From an uncultured Pseudokineococcus sp. (GTDB lineage Bacteria; Actinomycetota; Actinomycetes; Actinomycetales; Quadrisphaeraceae), in the NCBI RefSeq assembly GCF_947495735.1, contig NZ_CANMAA010000004.1, forward strand, positions 248,001 through 312,000: a DNA stretch of 64,000 nt, given 5' to 3'. The first letter of the stretch is position 1; every line of letters starts with the position of its first letter. This document shows, piece by piece, positions 17,389-25,800 of this stretch. The notes under the pieces were generated by a model. It saw only the letters and a program-made list of their open reading frames with translations. It was not told the origin of the DNA and ran no database searches. The translations under genes were made by a program, and so were the position numbers.

Positions 17389-18069
17389 TCAGGCGCCGGC
17401 CGGGCCACCGGCCGCGACCAGCCGGACCGGGTCCCCCACGGCGACCTCGCCCTCGACGACGACGTCGGCGTAGACGCCCAGGCACCGGCGCGGCGTGCGG
17501 GTGACGACGAGCACGGCGTCACCGACGAGCAGGCGGGCGCCGACCCAGGCCCGCTCGGCGCCGGGCCCTTCGACCGGGTCGAGGGCCAGGACGACGTTGG
17601 CCCTCGGGTCGGGGTCGCACTCCTGCGCGTCCGGGCCCGCCTCGGCGCCCAGGCTGACGAGGTGGACCGGGGCGACGGCGGCGCTCCCGGGCGCCGCGTC
17701 GTGCTCGCGCGCGGGAGCCGTCGCCGCCCCCGGGACACCGGTGGCCGCGGCGAGGCCGGCGTCGTCCAGCTCGGAGCCGCCGGCGTCGGCGACGACGAGC
17801 CGGCCGCTGCGCAGGCTCGCCCGCAGCGAGGCCAGCGCCGGCGCGTCGCGCCCCCGCAGCGGGCGCCCGGAGGCGTCGACCAGCACGTGCCCGCGGTCCC
17901 CGGCCAGCCCGGCAGCCGTGCAGCGCACGCGCTCCACCACCTCGCCCGCGGCGGAGCGCAGCGGGTAGCGGGTGAGCGCCGCCACGGCGCCGACGACCCG
18001 GCCGGCCCGCTGGTCGGCCCGCCGGTCGCGGTGCGGCCCCGACCCGTTGGCCTCGTCTGCGCTGGTCAC
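17389..18069 (-). CDS. MOSC domain protein
   Basis: 226 aa. An N-terminal beta-barrel (AALTRYPLRSAAGEVVERVR, GLAGDRGHVLVD) leads into a MOSC core with the conserved Cys in TPRRCLGVYADVVV. MOSC proteins handle sulfur or molybdenum-cofactor ligands through that Cys, and some reduce N-hydroxylated compounds with a partner; the substrate here is unknown. The start GTG has an excellent AGGAGGT 7 nt upstream, in contrast to the leaderless neighbours. Followed on the same strand by a strong hairpin? No: the hairpin at 18111-18145 lies upstream and belongs to the tRNA. Confidence 0.85.
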   Translation of the reverse strand: MTSADEANGSGPHRDRRADQRAGRVVGAVAALTRYPLRSAAGEVVERVRCTAAGLAGDRGHVLVDASGRPLRGRDAPALASLRASLRSGRLVVADAGGSELDDAGLAAATGVPGAATAPAREHDAAPGSAAVAPVHLVSLGAEAGPDAQECDPDPRANVVLALDPVEGPGAERAWVGARLLVGDAVLVVTRTPRRCLGVYADVVVEGEVAVGDPVRLVAAGGPAGA

Positions 18070-18110
18070 GGCGGGACCTCCTGGCGGCGAGGGACTGGGG
18101 CCCGGGACGA

Positions 18111-18145
18111 CGAAGGCCGGCCCCCGGATCGGGGACCGGCCTTCG
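18111..18145 (-). terminator. Terminator of tRNA-Val(CAC)
   Basis: The arm CGAAGGCCGGCCCCCG pairs with the downstream CGGGGACCGGCCTTCG with one bulged position around GAT. It begins 8 nt after the 3' end of the tRNA on the minus strand. Confidence 0.75.
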
Positions 18146-18152
18146 GGACGGG

Positions 18153-18224
18153 TGGGCGATACTGGATTCGAACCAGTGACCCCCTCGGTGTGAACGAGGT
18201 GCTCTACCGCTGAGCCAATCGCCC
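18153..18224 (-). tRNA. tRNA-Val, anticodon CAC
   Basis: 72 nt. Acceptor GGGCGAT pairs with ATCGCCC and the discriminator base is A. The seven-base anticodon loop TTCACAC gives anticodon CAC, reading GTG. The T-arm loop holds TTCGAAT. CCA is not encoded. This gene stands alone with its own terminator. Confidence 0.97.
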
Positions 18225-18318
18225 GTCGGCGCCGCGTGCGGCGTCGGACGTGAACAGTACCCGATCCCGGCGACCGGGCGTCGCCGAGGCCGGACGAGGG
18301 GCGGCGGCCCGGACGGGC

Positions 18319-19017
18319 TCAGCCCCTCGGGTCGACGCCCGGCAGCCGCACGAGCTGGAGCGCCAGGCCCTCGGGCACCCACCCGGGCAGGCCGAGGGCG
18401 ACGGCGAGACCCAGGGCGACGGCGGTCAGGACGGCCACCACCAGCGCGGTCGAGCCGAGCAGCCGCACCCCCAGGGGCATCCGCGCCGTCCGCTCCGCGA
18501 AGCGGTGGGCGCCGACGCGGGCGCGCTCGAGCAGGCGCCTCGCCCAGCGGAACTCCGTGGACAGGACGGCGAGGGCTAGGAGGAGCAGGGGGATGCCGCC
18601 CGGGCCCGGGAGCCAGCTCACCAGCGCCCAGGCGACGAGCAGCAGGCCCCCGACCACGCCCACGCCCACCCGGTACAGCCGGTGGAGGCGGGGCCGCTCC
18701 TGGCGCAGCCGGTCCCGCCATCCCCATCGGCTCGGCTGGTCGGAGGGCGCCGTGGCTCCGGAGTGCTCGGCCGCGCCCCCCTCCGTGGAGACCCGCTCCG
18801 AGGAGACCTGCGCCGAGGAGTCCCGTCCGGCCGCGCCCGGCCCCGGCCCCGGCCCGCCCCACTCGGCCCCGGGCTCCACCGCTGCTCCCGGCTCGAGGGG
18901 CGCGGGACGCTCGCGGCGCGGCCGCACGGGGAACGACGCCCCGTCGTCACCGGGTCCTGACCCGTCCGCGGCGGAGCCGCCCGTGCCGGCGTCGACGCGC
19001 CGGGAGCCGCTGGGCAT
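18319..19017 (-). CDS. TIGR02611-like (PGPGW) small membrane protein
   Basis: 232 aa. The first ~100 residues are disordered (Ser/Gly/Glu-rich). Then come a basic helix and the hallmark segment SWLPGPGGIPLLLLALAVLS followed by TEFRWARRLLERAR, typical of actinobacterial PGPGW membrane proteins. A second pair of hydrophobic helices is near residue 195-220. The function of the family is unknown. ATG 19017 lies 6 nt after TAGTCT, so the mRNA is probably leaderless. Confidence 0.8.
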   Translation of the reverse strand: MPSGSRRVDAGTGGSAADGSGPGDDGASFPVRPRRERPAPLEPGAAVEPGAEWGGPGPGPGAAGRDSSAQVSSERVSTEGGAAEHSGATAPSDQPSRWGWRDRLRQERPRLHRLYRVGVGVVGGLLLVAWALVSWLPGPGGIPLLLLALAVLSTEFRWARRLLERARVGAHRFAERTARMPLGVRLLGSTALVVAVLTAVALGLAVALGLPGWVPEGLALQLVRLPGVDPRG

Positions 19018-19023
19018 GGCCCG

Positions 19024-19029
19024 AGACTA
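19024..19029 (-). promoter_or_regulatory. -10 box of the PGPGW gene
   Basis: TAGTCT on the minus strand with a 6-nt spacer to ATG 19017. Confidence 0.5.
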
Positions 19030-19115
19030 GGCGAGCGCTCCTCGCCGGCGGTCCGGCGGATCCGCTCGGCGCACGACCCGAGCCGTCCCGACGGTGGTGG
19101 ACCGGGAGCCCCTGG

Positions 19116-19144
19116 TGCTCGGCAGGACTTCTTGAGCACTTGAG
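19116..19144 (-). promoter_or_regulatory. Weak FliA/WhiG-like box upstream of the PGPGW gene
   Basis: CTCAAG, 15 nt, then GCCGAGCA on the minus strand. It matches the sigma-28-type -35 and most of the -10 element but has G where T is expected in GCCGAT. It lies ~100 nt from the start codon and may be chance. Confidence 0.25.
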
Positions 19145-19280
19145 CGGCGAGCGCCCGCACTGCTCCGTCCGGGCTACTGCGGGCGTCCTGGTTTAGCTCT
19201 GGCCTCCCGGGGGCACATCCTCTTCAGACCGGACGGCCGCTCGGGCCGCCACCGCACGCCAGCCCCCGCAGGAGGCCCGC

Positions 19281-19727
19281 ATGTCCCCCGTCACGCCCCG
19301 CAGCTCCGGCCGCCCCGCGGACGTCGAGTCGCCGGTCGACCTCCGCCTCGTCTCGCCCGACGGCGAGTCCGTCGCCCTCCCCGTCCTGCTCCGCTACGCG
19401 GTGGACGACCCCTTCGCGGTCACCGTGGCCTTCGGGTCCGGCGCCGAGCCCGGCTCGGACGTCCAGTGGGTCTTCGCCCGCGAGCTGCTCCTGGCGGGGC
19501 TCGAGGCCCCCAGCGGCGACGGCGACGTCCGCGTGTGGCCCGCGGCCGACGGCCGCCCCGACACCACGTGCGTCGCGCTGAGCTCCCCGGACGGCCGCGC
19601 GCTGCTCGAGGCCGCGACGAGCGACCTGCGCGCCTTCGTGGCCCGCACCCTGGCCGCCGTCCCGCGCGGCGGCGAGGCCCGCTGCATGGACCTCGACGCC
19701 GAGATCGGCCACCTCCTCACCGCCTGA
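19281..19727 (+). CDS. SsgA/SsgB-family sporulation and cell-division regulator
   Basis: 148 aa. The sequence follows the family throughout: LLRYAVDDPFAVTVAF, VQWVFARELLLAGL, GDGDVRVWP, ALSSPDGRALLEA, DLRAFVARTLAAVPRG and a final DLDAEIGHLL. SsgB in Streptomyces recruits FtsZ to future septa; single-copy SsgB-like proteins mark actinomycetes that sporulate or divide in complex ways. Start ATG 19281 has GGAGG 5 nt upstream. It is bounded by strong hairpins downstream and converges with pabC. Whether this is SsgB or another paralogue needs a tree. Confidence 0.88.
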   Translation: MSPVTPRSSGRPADVESPVDLRLVSPDGESVALPVLLRYAVDDPFAVTVAFGSGAEPGSDVQWVFARELLLAGLEAPSGDGDVRVWPAADGRPDTTCVALSSPDGRALLEAATSDLRAFVARTLAAVPRGGEARCMDLDAEIGHLLTA

Positions 19728-19731
19728 CCGC

Positions 19732-19766
19732 GGTCGGGGCGGGGGGCAGCACCTCCCGCCCCGACC
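19732..19766 (+). terminator. Hairpin after the SsgB-like gene
   Basis: GGTCGGGGCGGG pairs perfectly with CCCGCCCCGACC around an 11-nt loop, 5 nt after the stop codon. Confidence 0.7.
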
Positions 19767-19800
19767 CGGGGCAGCCCTCGCGCTGCAGCGCACGACCCGA

Positions 19801-19848
19801 GCACGACGACGCCCCGGCGGCGACCCCGCTGCCGGGGCGTCGTCGTGC
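19801..19848. terminator. Strong bidirectional hairpin between SsgB-like gene and pabC
   Basis: A perfect 18-bp stem (19801-19818 with 19831-19848) closes a 12-nt loop. It stands between converging genes and can serve both. Confidence 0.75.
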
Positions 19849-19905
19849 CCGGGAGCGGTGGCGCCCCAGAGCCGACCGCCCCGCGGTGCGGGTGTCTCCG
19901 TCGCA

Positions 19906-19990
19906 CGGCGGCCCAGCGGGACCGGCGGCCCAGCGGGACCGGCGGCCCAGCGGGACCGGCGGCTCAGCGGGACCGGCGGCTCAGCGGGGG
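19906..19990. repeat. Five 17-bp tandem repeats at the pabC 3' end
   Basis: Units CGGCGGCCCAGCGGGAC at 19906, 19923, 19940, 19957 and 19974. The last one contains the pabC stop codon, so the array grew outward from the gene end. The unit is not a multiple of three. Confidence 0.9.
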
Positions 19991-20955
19991 TCGAGGTCCT
20001 CGGCGGCCCGGCGCGCGAAGAGCTCGGCGGCGCGGGCCGGCAGGCCCTCGGTCTCCAGCGGGCGCCCGTCGAGCGCCGTCTGCACCTGCACGTCGCGCAG
20101 CGAAGACGTCAGCAGCACGGCCGCAGCCCCCTCGAGCGCCTCCAGCGGCAGGGCGCGCTCCACGACCGGCAGCCCCTCCTGAGCGGCCCACTCGAGCAGC
20201 AGGGCCCGCGTCACGCCCGCCAGGCACCCGGAGGACAGGGGCGGGGTCACGAGCTCCTGCTCGGGCCGTCCTCGGCCGTCCCGCAGCTGCACCACGACGT
20301 TGCTGCCCGTGCCCTCGCACAGCTCCCCGCGCGTGTTCGCCAGCAGGGCCTCCCCGGCTCCGGCCGCGAGGGCGTGGCGCAGCGCGACCACGTTCTCGGC
20401 GTAGGACGTCGTCTTCAGGCCGGCGGTCGCGGCGCGCTCGTTGCGGGTCCACGGCACCACCACCACCGAGGGGGACACCGCCGGCGGCGGGGCGGCGGAC
20501 GCCGCCACCACGAGCGTCGAACCGCCGTGGCGCTCGGAGCCCAGAGGCCCCGGTCCGCTGGTCCACGTGATCCGCAGCCGCCCGCGGGCCAGCGGCCGGG
20601 CGGCCAGGACGGCGGCCACGGCCTCGCGCACGCGGTCCTCGTCGGGCCGGGGCAGCCCCAGGCCGTCGGCCGAGCGGGCCAGCCGGACCAGGTGACGCGT
20701 GAGCGCGAACGCGACGCCGTCGCTGACCCGGCAGGTCTCGAAGACGCCGTCGCCCGTCGTCATGCCGTGGTCGAGGGCGTCCACGACGGCGCCGCCGTCG
20801 GCGGAGAGGGAGCCGTCCACCCAGACGACGGGGGGCTCCGCCGCGGGCGCGGGCGGCGGGACGAGGCCGTCCGCCCCCGCCTCGGCCGCCCCCACGGCGC
20901 CGCCGGCGCCCTGCGCCCGCTCCGTCGTCCCGCTGCTCCCGGCGCCGGTGTCCAT
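19981..20955 (-). CDS. pabC: Class IV aminotransferase, probable aminodeoxychorismate lyase (PabC)
   Basis: 324 aa PLP enzyme. After a ~40-residue disordered leader the core reads VVWVDGSLS, DHGMTTGDGVFETCRV, then the Lys-bearing LKTTSYAENVVALRHA and the EGTGSNVVVQL and LSSGCLAGVTRALLLEWA blocks, typical of fold IV enzymes. Lying next to pabB, it most likely removes pyruvate from aminodeoxychorismate to give 4-aminobenzoate for folate; a branched-chain or D-amino acid aminotransferase cannot be excluded. ATG 20955 is 7 nt after CATGAT; ATG 20967 is the alternative. The gap to pabB is short (about 60 nt). Confidence 0.85.
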   Translation of the reverse strand: MDTGAGSSGTTERAQGAGGAVGAAEAGADGLVPPPAPAAEPPVVWVDGSLSADGGAVVDALDHGMTTGDGVFETCRVSDGVAFALTRHLVRLARSADGLGLPRPDEDRVREAVAAVLAARPLARGRLRITWTSGPGPLGSERHGGSTLVVAASAAPPPAVSPSVVVVPWTRNERAATAGLKTTSYAENVVALRHALAAGAGEALLANTRGELCEGTGSNVVVQLRDGRGRPEQELVTPPLSSGCLAGVTRALLLEWAAQEGLPVVERALPLEALEGAAAVLLTSSLRDVQVQTALDGRPLETEGLPARAAELFARRAAEDLDPR

Positions 20956-20962
20956 GGCACCG

Positions 20963-20968
20963 ATCATG
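20963..20968 (-). promoter_or_regulatory. Possible -10 box of pabC
   Basis: CATGAT on the minus strand with a 7-nt spacer to ATG 20955. It departs from TANNNT in the first base only. Confidence 0.35.
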
Positions 20969-21014
20969 GCCCGGCGGGGACGCCGTCGGCGGGCGGCGCT
21001 CCGACGTCGCGGCG

Positions 21015-22166
21015 TCAGGGGACGGCCCCGGACGCGATCGCGAGCAGCCGGGCGGCCTTCAGCTCGGTCTCGGCCCACTCCTGCTCCGGGTCCGAGCCCC
21101 ACGTGATGCCCGCTCCCGTGCCGAGCCGCAGCTCCCCCCCGGACGCGGTGAAGGTGCGGATGCCGACGGCCAGCTCCGCGGTGCCGCGGTCGGCGTCCAC
21201 CCACCCGATGCCGCCGCAGTAGGGGCCGCGGGGCGCCGTCTCGAGCGCAGCGATCGCGTCGAGGGCGGCCCGCTTCGGCGCCCCGCTGACCGACCCCGGA
21301 GGGAAGGTCGCGCGCAGGAGCTGCGCCCAGGTGGTCCCGGTGCGCAGCCGGCCGCGCACCGTCGAGACCAGGTGGTCCAGCCCGGGGTGGGCCTCCCGGG
21401 CCAGCAGGGCGGCGACCTCCACGGAGCCGGGTCGGCACACGCGCTGGAGGTCGTTGCGCACGAGGTCGGTGATCATCACGTTCTCGGCGACGTCCTTGCC
21501 CCCGAGCGGGCCGCCGGGCACGGCGGTCCCCTTGATGGGGCCGCTCTCCACGACGTCGCCGCGGCGCCGCAGGAACAGCTCGGGCGAGGCGGAGACGACG
21601 CCCTCCGCCCCCAGGTCCAGCACGCCGGCGTAGGGCGCGCGGTTGCCGGCGCGCAGCAGCGAGGCCAGCGCCCAGAGGTCGGGGGGCTCGGGCAGCGGCG
21701 CCCGCAGCACCCGGCAGAGGGTCGCCTGGTAGACGACGCCCTCGCGCACCAGCTCGCGGACGGCGCGCACGCCCGCGGTGTAGGCGGCGCGGTCCATCGA
21801 CGACGTCCAGGCGCCGGGCGCCGGCCCGCGCCAGGTGCCCCCCACGGGCGGGTCCGCGGGCCGCACGTCGGCGAACCGGAAGGCGCGCGCCCGGCCCCGG
21901 CCGGGGACGCCGACGGCGCTGGGCTCCCCCACCGCCGCCTCGAAGTCCGCGACGACGAACCACCAGCCGCCCCGCTCCAGGGCGTCGGGGTCCTGGGCGA
22001 GGTCCACCTCCTCCTCCAGCCCGGTGGCGAGCAGGCCGCCCCACCAGGCCGCGGGCGGGCTCGGCGCGGCGTCGCGAGAGCCGCCCGGGACGGCCTCCGG
22101 CGCGGGGGCGGAGGACGCCGCGGGGGGCGGGTTGGACGAGTCGTTCACCACTCGTCTAGAGTTCAC
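21015..22166 (-). CDS. pabB: Aminodeoxychorismate synthase component I (chorismate-binding, PabB)
   Basis: About 383 aa, the short form consisting mainly of the chorismate-binding domain. Diagnostic blocks are SPELFLRRRGDVVESGPIKGTA-type sequence at mid-protein, VMITDLVRNDLQRVCRPGSV, FPPGSVSGAPKRAALDAI and PYCGGIGWVDADR, with the closing RLGTGAGITWGSDPEQEW. It aminates chorismate with ammonia from a PabA partner not seen here. The N-terminal ~40 residues are low-complexity. The start is uncertain: GTG 22166, 22151 and 22148 are all in frame and none has a clear ribosome-binding site. Same strand as pabC. Confidence 0.9.
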   Translation of the reverse strand: MNSRRVVNDSSNPPPAASSAPAPEAVPGGSRDAAPSPPAAWWGGLLATGLEEEVDLAQDPDALERGGWWFVVADFEAAVGEPSAVGVPGRGRARAFRFADVRPADPPVGGTWRGPAPGAWTSSMDRAAYTAGVRAVRELVREGVVYQATLCRVLRAPLPEPPDLWALASLLRAGNRAPYAGVLDLGAEGVVSASPELFLRRRGDVVESGPIKGTAVPGGPLGGKDVAENVMITDLVRNDLQRVCRPGSVEVAALLAREAHPGLDHLVSTVRGRLRTGTTWAQLLRATFPPGSVSGAPKRAALDAIAALETAPRGPYCGGIGWVDADRGTAELAVGIRTFTASGGELRLGTGAGITWGSDPEQEWAETELKAARLLAIASGAVP

Positions 22167-22209
22167 GACGCACGCCGACGAGATCCCCCGGGGGTCACGG
22201 AGGCAGCGT

Positions 22210-22281
22210 GCGGATGTGGCTCAGTGGTAGAGCATCACCTTGCCAAGGTGAGGGTCGCGGGTTCGAATCCCGTCATCCGCT
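22210..22281 (+). tRNA. tRNA-Gly, anticodon GCC
   Basis: 72 nt. Acceptor GCGGATG pairs with CATCCGC and the discriminator is T. The loop TTGCCAA gives anticodon GCC. The T-loop is TTCGAAT. CCA is not encoded. First of three clustered tRNA genes. Confidence 0.98.
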
Positions 22282-22308
22282 CGGAGATCGTGCTCCGGCG
22301 CGACTCAC

Positions 22309-22379
22309 GGTGGAGTGGCCGAGTGGCTAGGCAGCGGCCTGCAAAGCCGTCCACACGGGTTCGAATCCCGTCTCCACCT
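22309..22379 (+). tRNA. tRNA-Cys, anticodon GCA
   Basis: 71 nt. Acceptor GGTGGAG pairs with CTCCACC and the discriminator is T. The anticodon loop CTGCAAA gives GCA. CCA is not encoded. 27 nt behind tRNA-Gly. Confidence 0.98.
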
Positions 22380-22422
22380 CGGCACGCCGCGGGGGACGAC
22401 ATCGGGCCCCTCGTGTGCACCC

Positions 22423-22497
22423 GGGCGATTGGCGCAGCGGTAGCGCGCTTCCCTGACACGGAAGAGGTCACTGGTTCGATCCCAGTATCGCCCACCA
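22423..22497 (+). tRNA. tRNA-Val, anticodon GAC
   Basis: Acceptor GGGCGAT pairs with ATCGCCC, with discriminator A at 22494, and the next bases read CCA. Loop CTGACAC gives anticodon GAC. This is the last tRNA of the cluster and borders the secretion island; its 3' part is repeated in degenerate form at 35702-35744. Confidence 0.98.
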
Positions 22498-22505
22498 CCA
22501 CGAAC
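22463..22505 (+). repeat. Left copy of 43-bp imperfect repeat (tRNA-Val 3' end), possible attL
   Basis: This segment runs from the anticodon arm of tRNA-Val(GAC) to 8 nt past its CCA. It matches 35702-35744 at 36 of 43 positions without gaps. The two copies enclose the whole secretion island (about 13.2 kb). Confidence 0.55.
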
Positions 22506-22534
22506 GGCCCCGGTCCTCGACCGGGGCCGTTCGT
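22500..22534 (+). terminator. Terminator of the tRNA-Gly-Cys-Val cluster
   Basis: A perfect 15-bp stem (22500-22514 with 22520-22534) with the loop CCTCG, immediately behind tRNA-Val. From here to the uORF at 22762 I see no gene. Confidence 0.85.
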
Positions 22535-22748
22535 CGTCTGGGCGGGCACGTGACCTACCCGTCGTCACCCGCCGGGAGCCACCAGCAACGGCTGAGGCCT
22601 GGCTAGACCTCGGACAGCGTCCATGCACCGCGTCAACGACGACCACGCCTGGACCACCTGCGCCGTCGACCAGCCGCCACGGGATCCAAGTGCAGCCGCA
22701 CGGCGCGGACATCTCGTCGAAGGTCGCACGCGCCCGATCCGTCCTCCA

Positions 22749-22754
22749 TAGTCT
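22749..22754 (+). promoter_or_regulatory. -10 box of the island's plus-strand transcript
   Basis: TAGTCT ends 7 nt before GTG 22762, the start of a 24-codon ORF that leads into the EccC-like gene. The region before it (22535-22748) has no other feature. Confidence 0.5.
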
Positions 22755-22761
22755 GCGCGGC

Positions 22762-22836
22762 GTGACCGGTCCCTCAGGCGCGGCGTCCTGCTGGCATCTG
22801 CCACGCCAAGCCCGAGGGGTGGGGGTGGACCCATGA
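22762..22836 (+). CDS. Leaderless 24-aa upstream ORF coupled to the EccC-like gene
   Basis: GTG 22762 opens a 24-residue frame (VTGPSGAASCWHLPRQARGV...) that ends in TGA at 22834-22836, overlapping the first ATG of the ATPase gene (ATGA). TAGTCT with a 7-nt spacer precedes it, so ribosomes would load at the mRNA 5' end, read the short frame and re-initiate on the ATPase gene. The peptide contains one Cys, one Trp and one His and resembles nothing I know. It may be a plain coupling device. No independent evidence of translation. Confidence 0.4.
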   Translation: MTGPSGAASCWHLPRQARGVGVDP

Positions 22837-25800
22837 TGATGTTGCGCTGCACGGTCGTGGACGCCAGAGCGGCCGCGCTCCACGACGTCGAGGTCTCAGC
22901 TGAGCCGGGATCCACCGTCGCCTCCCTGCTGGACGCCCTGCCCCTGGACGTCGCGGGGCGCCGGGCGTACGTCGGCTTCGAGGTCCTCGACCCGGCGCAG
23001 ACCATCGCCGAGTCGCCGCTGAGCGTGGGCTGCCTCGTGTCGATGGACGTCGCGGTCCCCGGACCGCGCTCCGTCCCCGACGGCGCAGGCGGAGCGCTCC
23101 GCGTCCTGTCCGGGCCGGACACCGGGCGCTGGACGTGGCTCCTCACGGACGTCGCCCTCACCGTCGGGCGCGAGCCGGGCGCAGGGCTGGTCCTCACCGA
23201 CCCGAAGGTGTCGGGTCGGCACGCCGAGGTCGTCGTCGGCCGGGACGAGGCACGAGTGACCGACTGCGGGTCGACGAACGGCACGCGGATCGCCGGTGTC
23301 GCACTGCAGGAGCAGATGTCCCTGCCGGACGGCGGCACCGTGGAGGTCGGCGAGTCGGTCCTGCAGTGGCTGCGCCTGGAGCGCGTGGAGCGGGAGTGGC
23401 GGCGCAGCCCGGACGGCCGCCTCGAGTTCACCCGCCGCTTCCATCGCGCCGAGGCGCCAGTCGCAGCGAGCGTCGACATGCCCGCGCCGGTCCCGACGAG
23501 CACGCGCAACTTCTTGGCGATGGGTGCAGCTCTGGTCGCCCCTCTCGTGCTCGGTGGGGTGATGGCCCTCGCCAACGGGCAGCCCGCCTACCTCTTGATG
23601 GCACTGCTCGCCCCGGTCACGGCAGGTCTGGGTTGGGTGGTGGAGCGGCGGACCCGGCGGCAGCAGCAGGTGGGGTTCGAGAAGGAGAAGATCCGTGCGG
23701 CGACGGAGATCTCCGCGGCCGTCACCGACCAGGAGCGCGTGCGCCGCCTGAACGACCCGGACGAGGTCACCCTGGGGCTGTACGCCCTCGGCGCCCTGCC
23801 CGGCCTGTGGACCAAGGAGCTCAACGGCCCGGACGCCCTGACGATGCGCGTCGGGGTCAGGGACGAGGACGCCCAGGTCGAGCTGCGCGGGGAACGATGG
23901 CCCGGTCTCGAGCCGCCACGGCTGCGCTCCGTCCCGGTGACGCTCGACCTGCGTGCCACCGGCGTCGTCGGGGTCGTCGGGGACACCCCGCGCGTGGAGG
24001 GTCTGGCCCGCTGGCTGGTCCTGCAGCTGGCCACGCGCCGCTCCCCCGAGGACCTCTCCCTGCACGTGCTCAGCACAGGTGACGGATCGCACCTGCACTG
24101 GGTGCGGTGGCTGCCCCACGTCGACGCCGGCCCGGACGGCGACGTCCCCTGCCTCGTCGCGATGACCGACGAGCAGCGTATGGCCCGCGCCGAGGAGCTC
24201 GAGCGGCTGGTCCGGAGCCGTCAGCGAGCGCGCCAAGGGACCTCGCAGCACGCGCGAGCCGACAGCGACGTGGTCGTGGTCCTCGACGGTGCCCACGAGC
24301 TCCGCCGGCTGAGCGGCATGAGGACCGTCCTCACCGAGGGGCCCGAGGTCGGGGTCTACGCCATCTGCCTCGACGAGACGGACGTCCACGAGTGCCGCGG
24401 CACGATCGCGGTGGACGCGCAGGGCCGACTGGACGTGGTGCGCACGCACGACGCCCCGGCCGTCCGGGCCACTGCTGAGTCGACCACCCGCGACGACGCG
24501 GAGCGCATCGCCCGCCTTCTCGCTCCCATGCGTGACAGGGCGCACGGGTCGGGCGGGGACACCGCGATCCCCCACCCGGTGCGCTTCCTCGACCTGGTGA
24601 AGATCGGATCCCCCGAGCCGACGGACGTCGCGCGGGTCTGGGAAGACCATCCGGGGCCCACCCTGCGCGTGCCGCTCGGGGCGGACGCCTCGGGGACGGT
24701 GCACGTCGACCTGGTCGGGCAGGGGCCGCACACGATGCTCGCCGGCACGACCGGAGCCGGCAAGAGCGTCCTGCTGCAAGCGCTGATCGCGTCCCTGCTG
24801 CTGCACAACCGACCGGACGAGCTCAACCTGATCCTCGTCGACTTCAAGGGCGGGGCCGCCTTCCTGCCCTTCGAGCGCTGTCCGCACGTGGTCGGCCTCA
24901 TCCGATCGGCGCAGGACGACCCCGCGACGAGGTTCGACGAAGCCGCCGCTGCGCGTGTCCTCGCGTCCCTGCGCGAGGAGAAGGACCGGCGCACGCGCAT
25001 CGTGGCGCAGTACGAGGACATCGACACCTACCTGCGCAAGAGGCCGGCAGGCGCCCCGGCGCTCCCCCGTCTGGTCATGGTGTTCGACGAGTTCGCCCGG
25101 GTGCTCGACGCCGCCCCCGGCTTCCTGCCCGAGCTCGTCGCGATCGCGGGCGTCGGGCGCTCCTTGGGGATGCATCTGCTCTTCGCGACCCAGGCCCTGA
25201 GCGGCAAGCTGACCCCGGAGATGAAGACCAACATCAACCTGCGCATCTCGCTGCGGCAGAACGAGCCCGGGGAGAGCATCGAGGTCCTCGACGTGCCGGA
25301 CGCGGTGCACATCCCGGGCCGACTGCGCGGGCGCGGTTTGATCCTGTCGCGGGTGGATGAGCTGCCGCAGCCCCGGCCCTTCCAGTCGGGCTACCTCGGC
25401 GCGCCGCCTCCCGTGGAGGGAGCGCCGCCGGCGCAGGTCCGCATCGTCGACTGGCCAGCGGTCGGCGATCTGCGACCGGTGGCGAAGGACGAGCGGTCGA
25501 ACCAGCCCACCGATCAGGACCTGCTGATCGCCGCCGTCGAGCGAGCCGCGAAGAACCTCAACCTGCCGGCGCCCTTGCGACCGCTGCTGCCACCGCTGCC
25601 GCCGACCGTCACGCTAGCCCAGCTGACGGAGCTCGCGACGTCGCCGGCTCCTGCAGCCACAGTGCCTTTCGGGCTCGCGGACCACCCGGAGCAGCAGGCT
25701 CAGCCGCAGGAGCACGTCCCGCTCACCGGGGACACTCGTGTCCTGATCGCCGGTGGGCCGCAGTCCGGCCGGACGACGGCGGTGCGCACGCTGATCCACG

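Noticed and set aside
22235-22883. Minus-strand frames across the tRNA cluster
   Set aside because: They read tRNA genes backwards (GIEPVTSS type strings) and have no codon bias or family.
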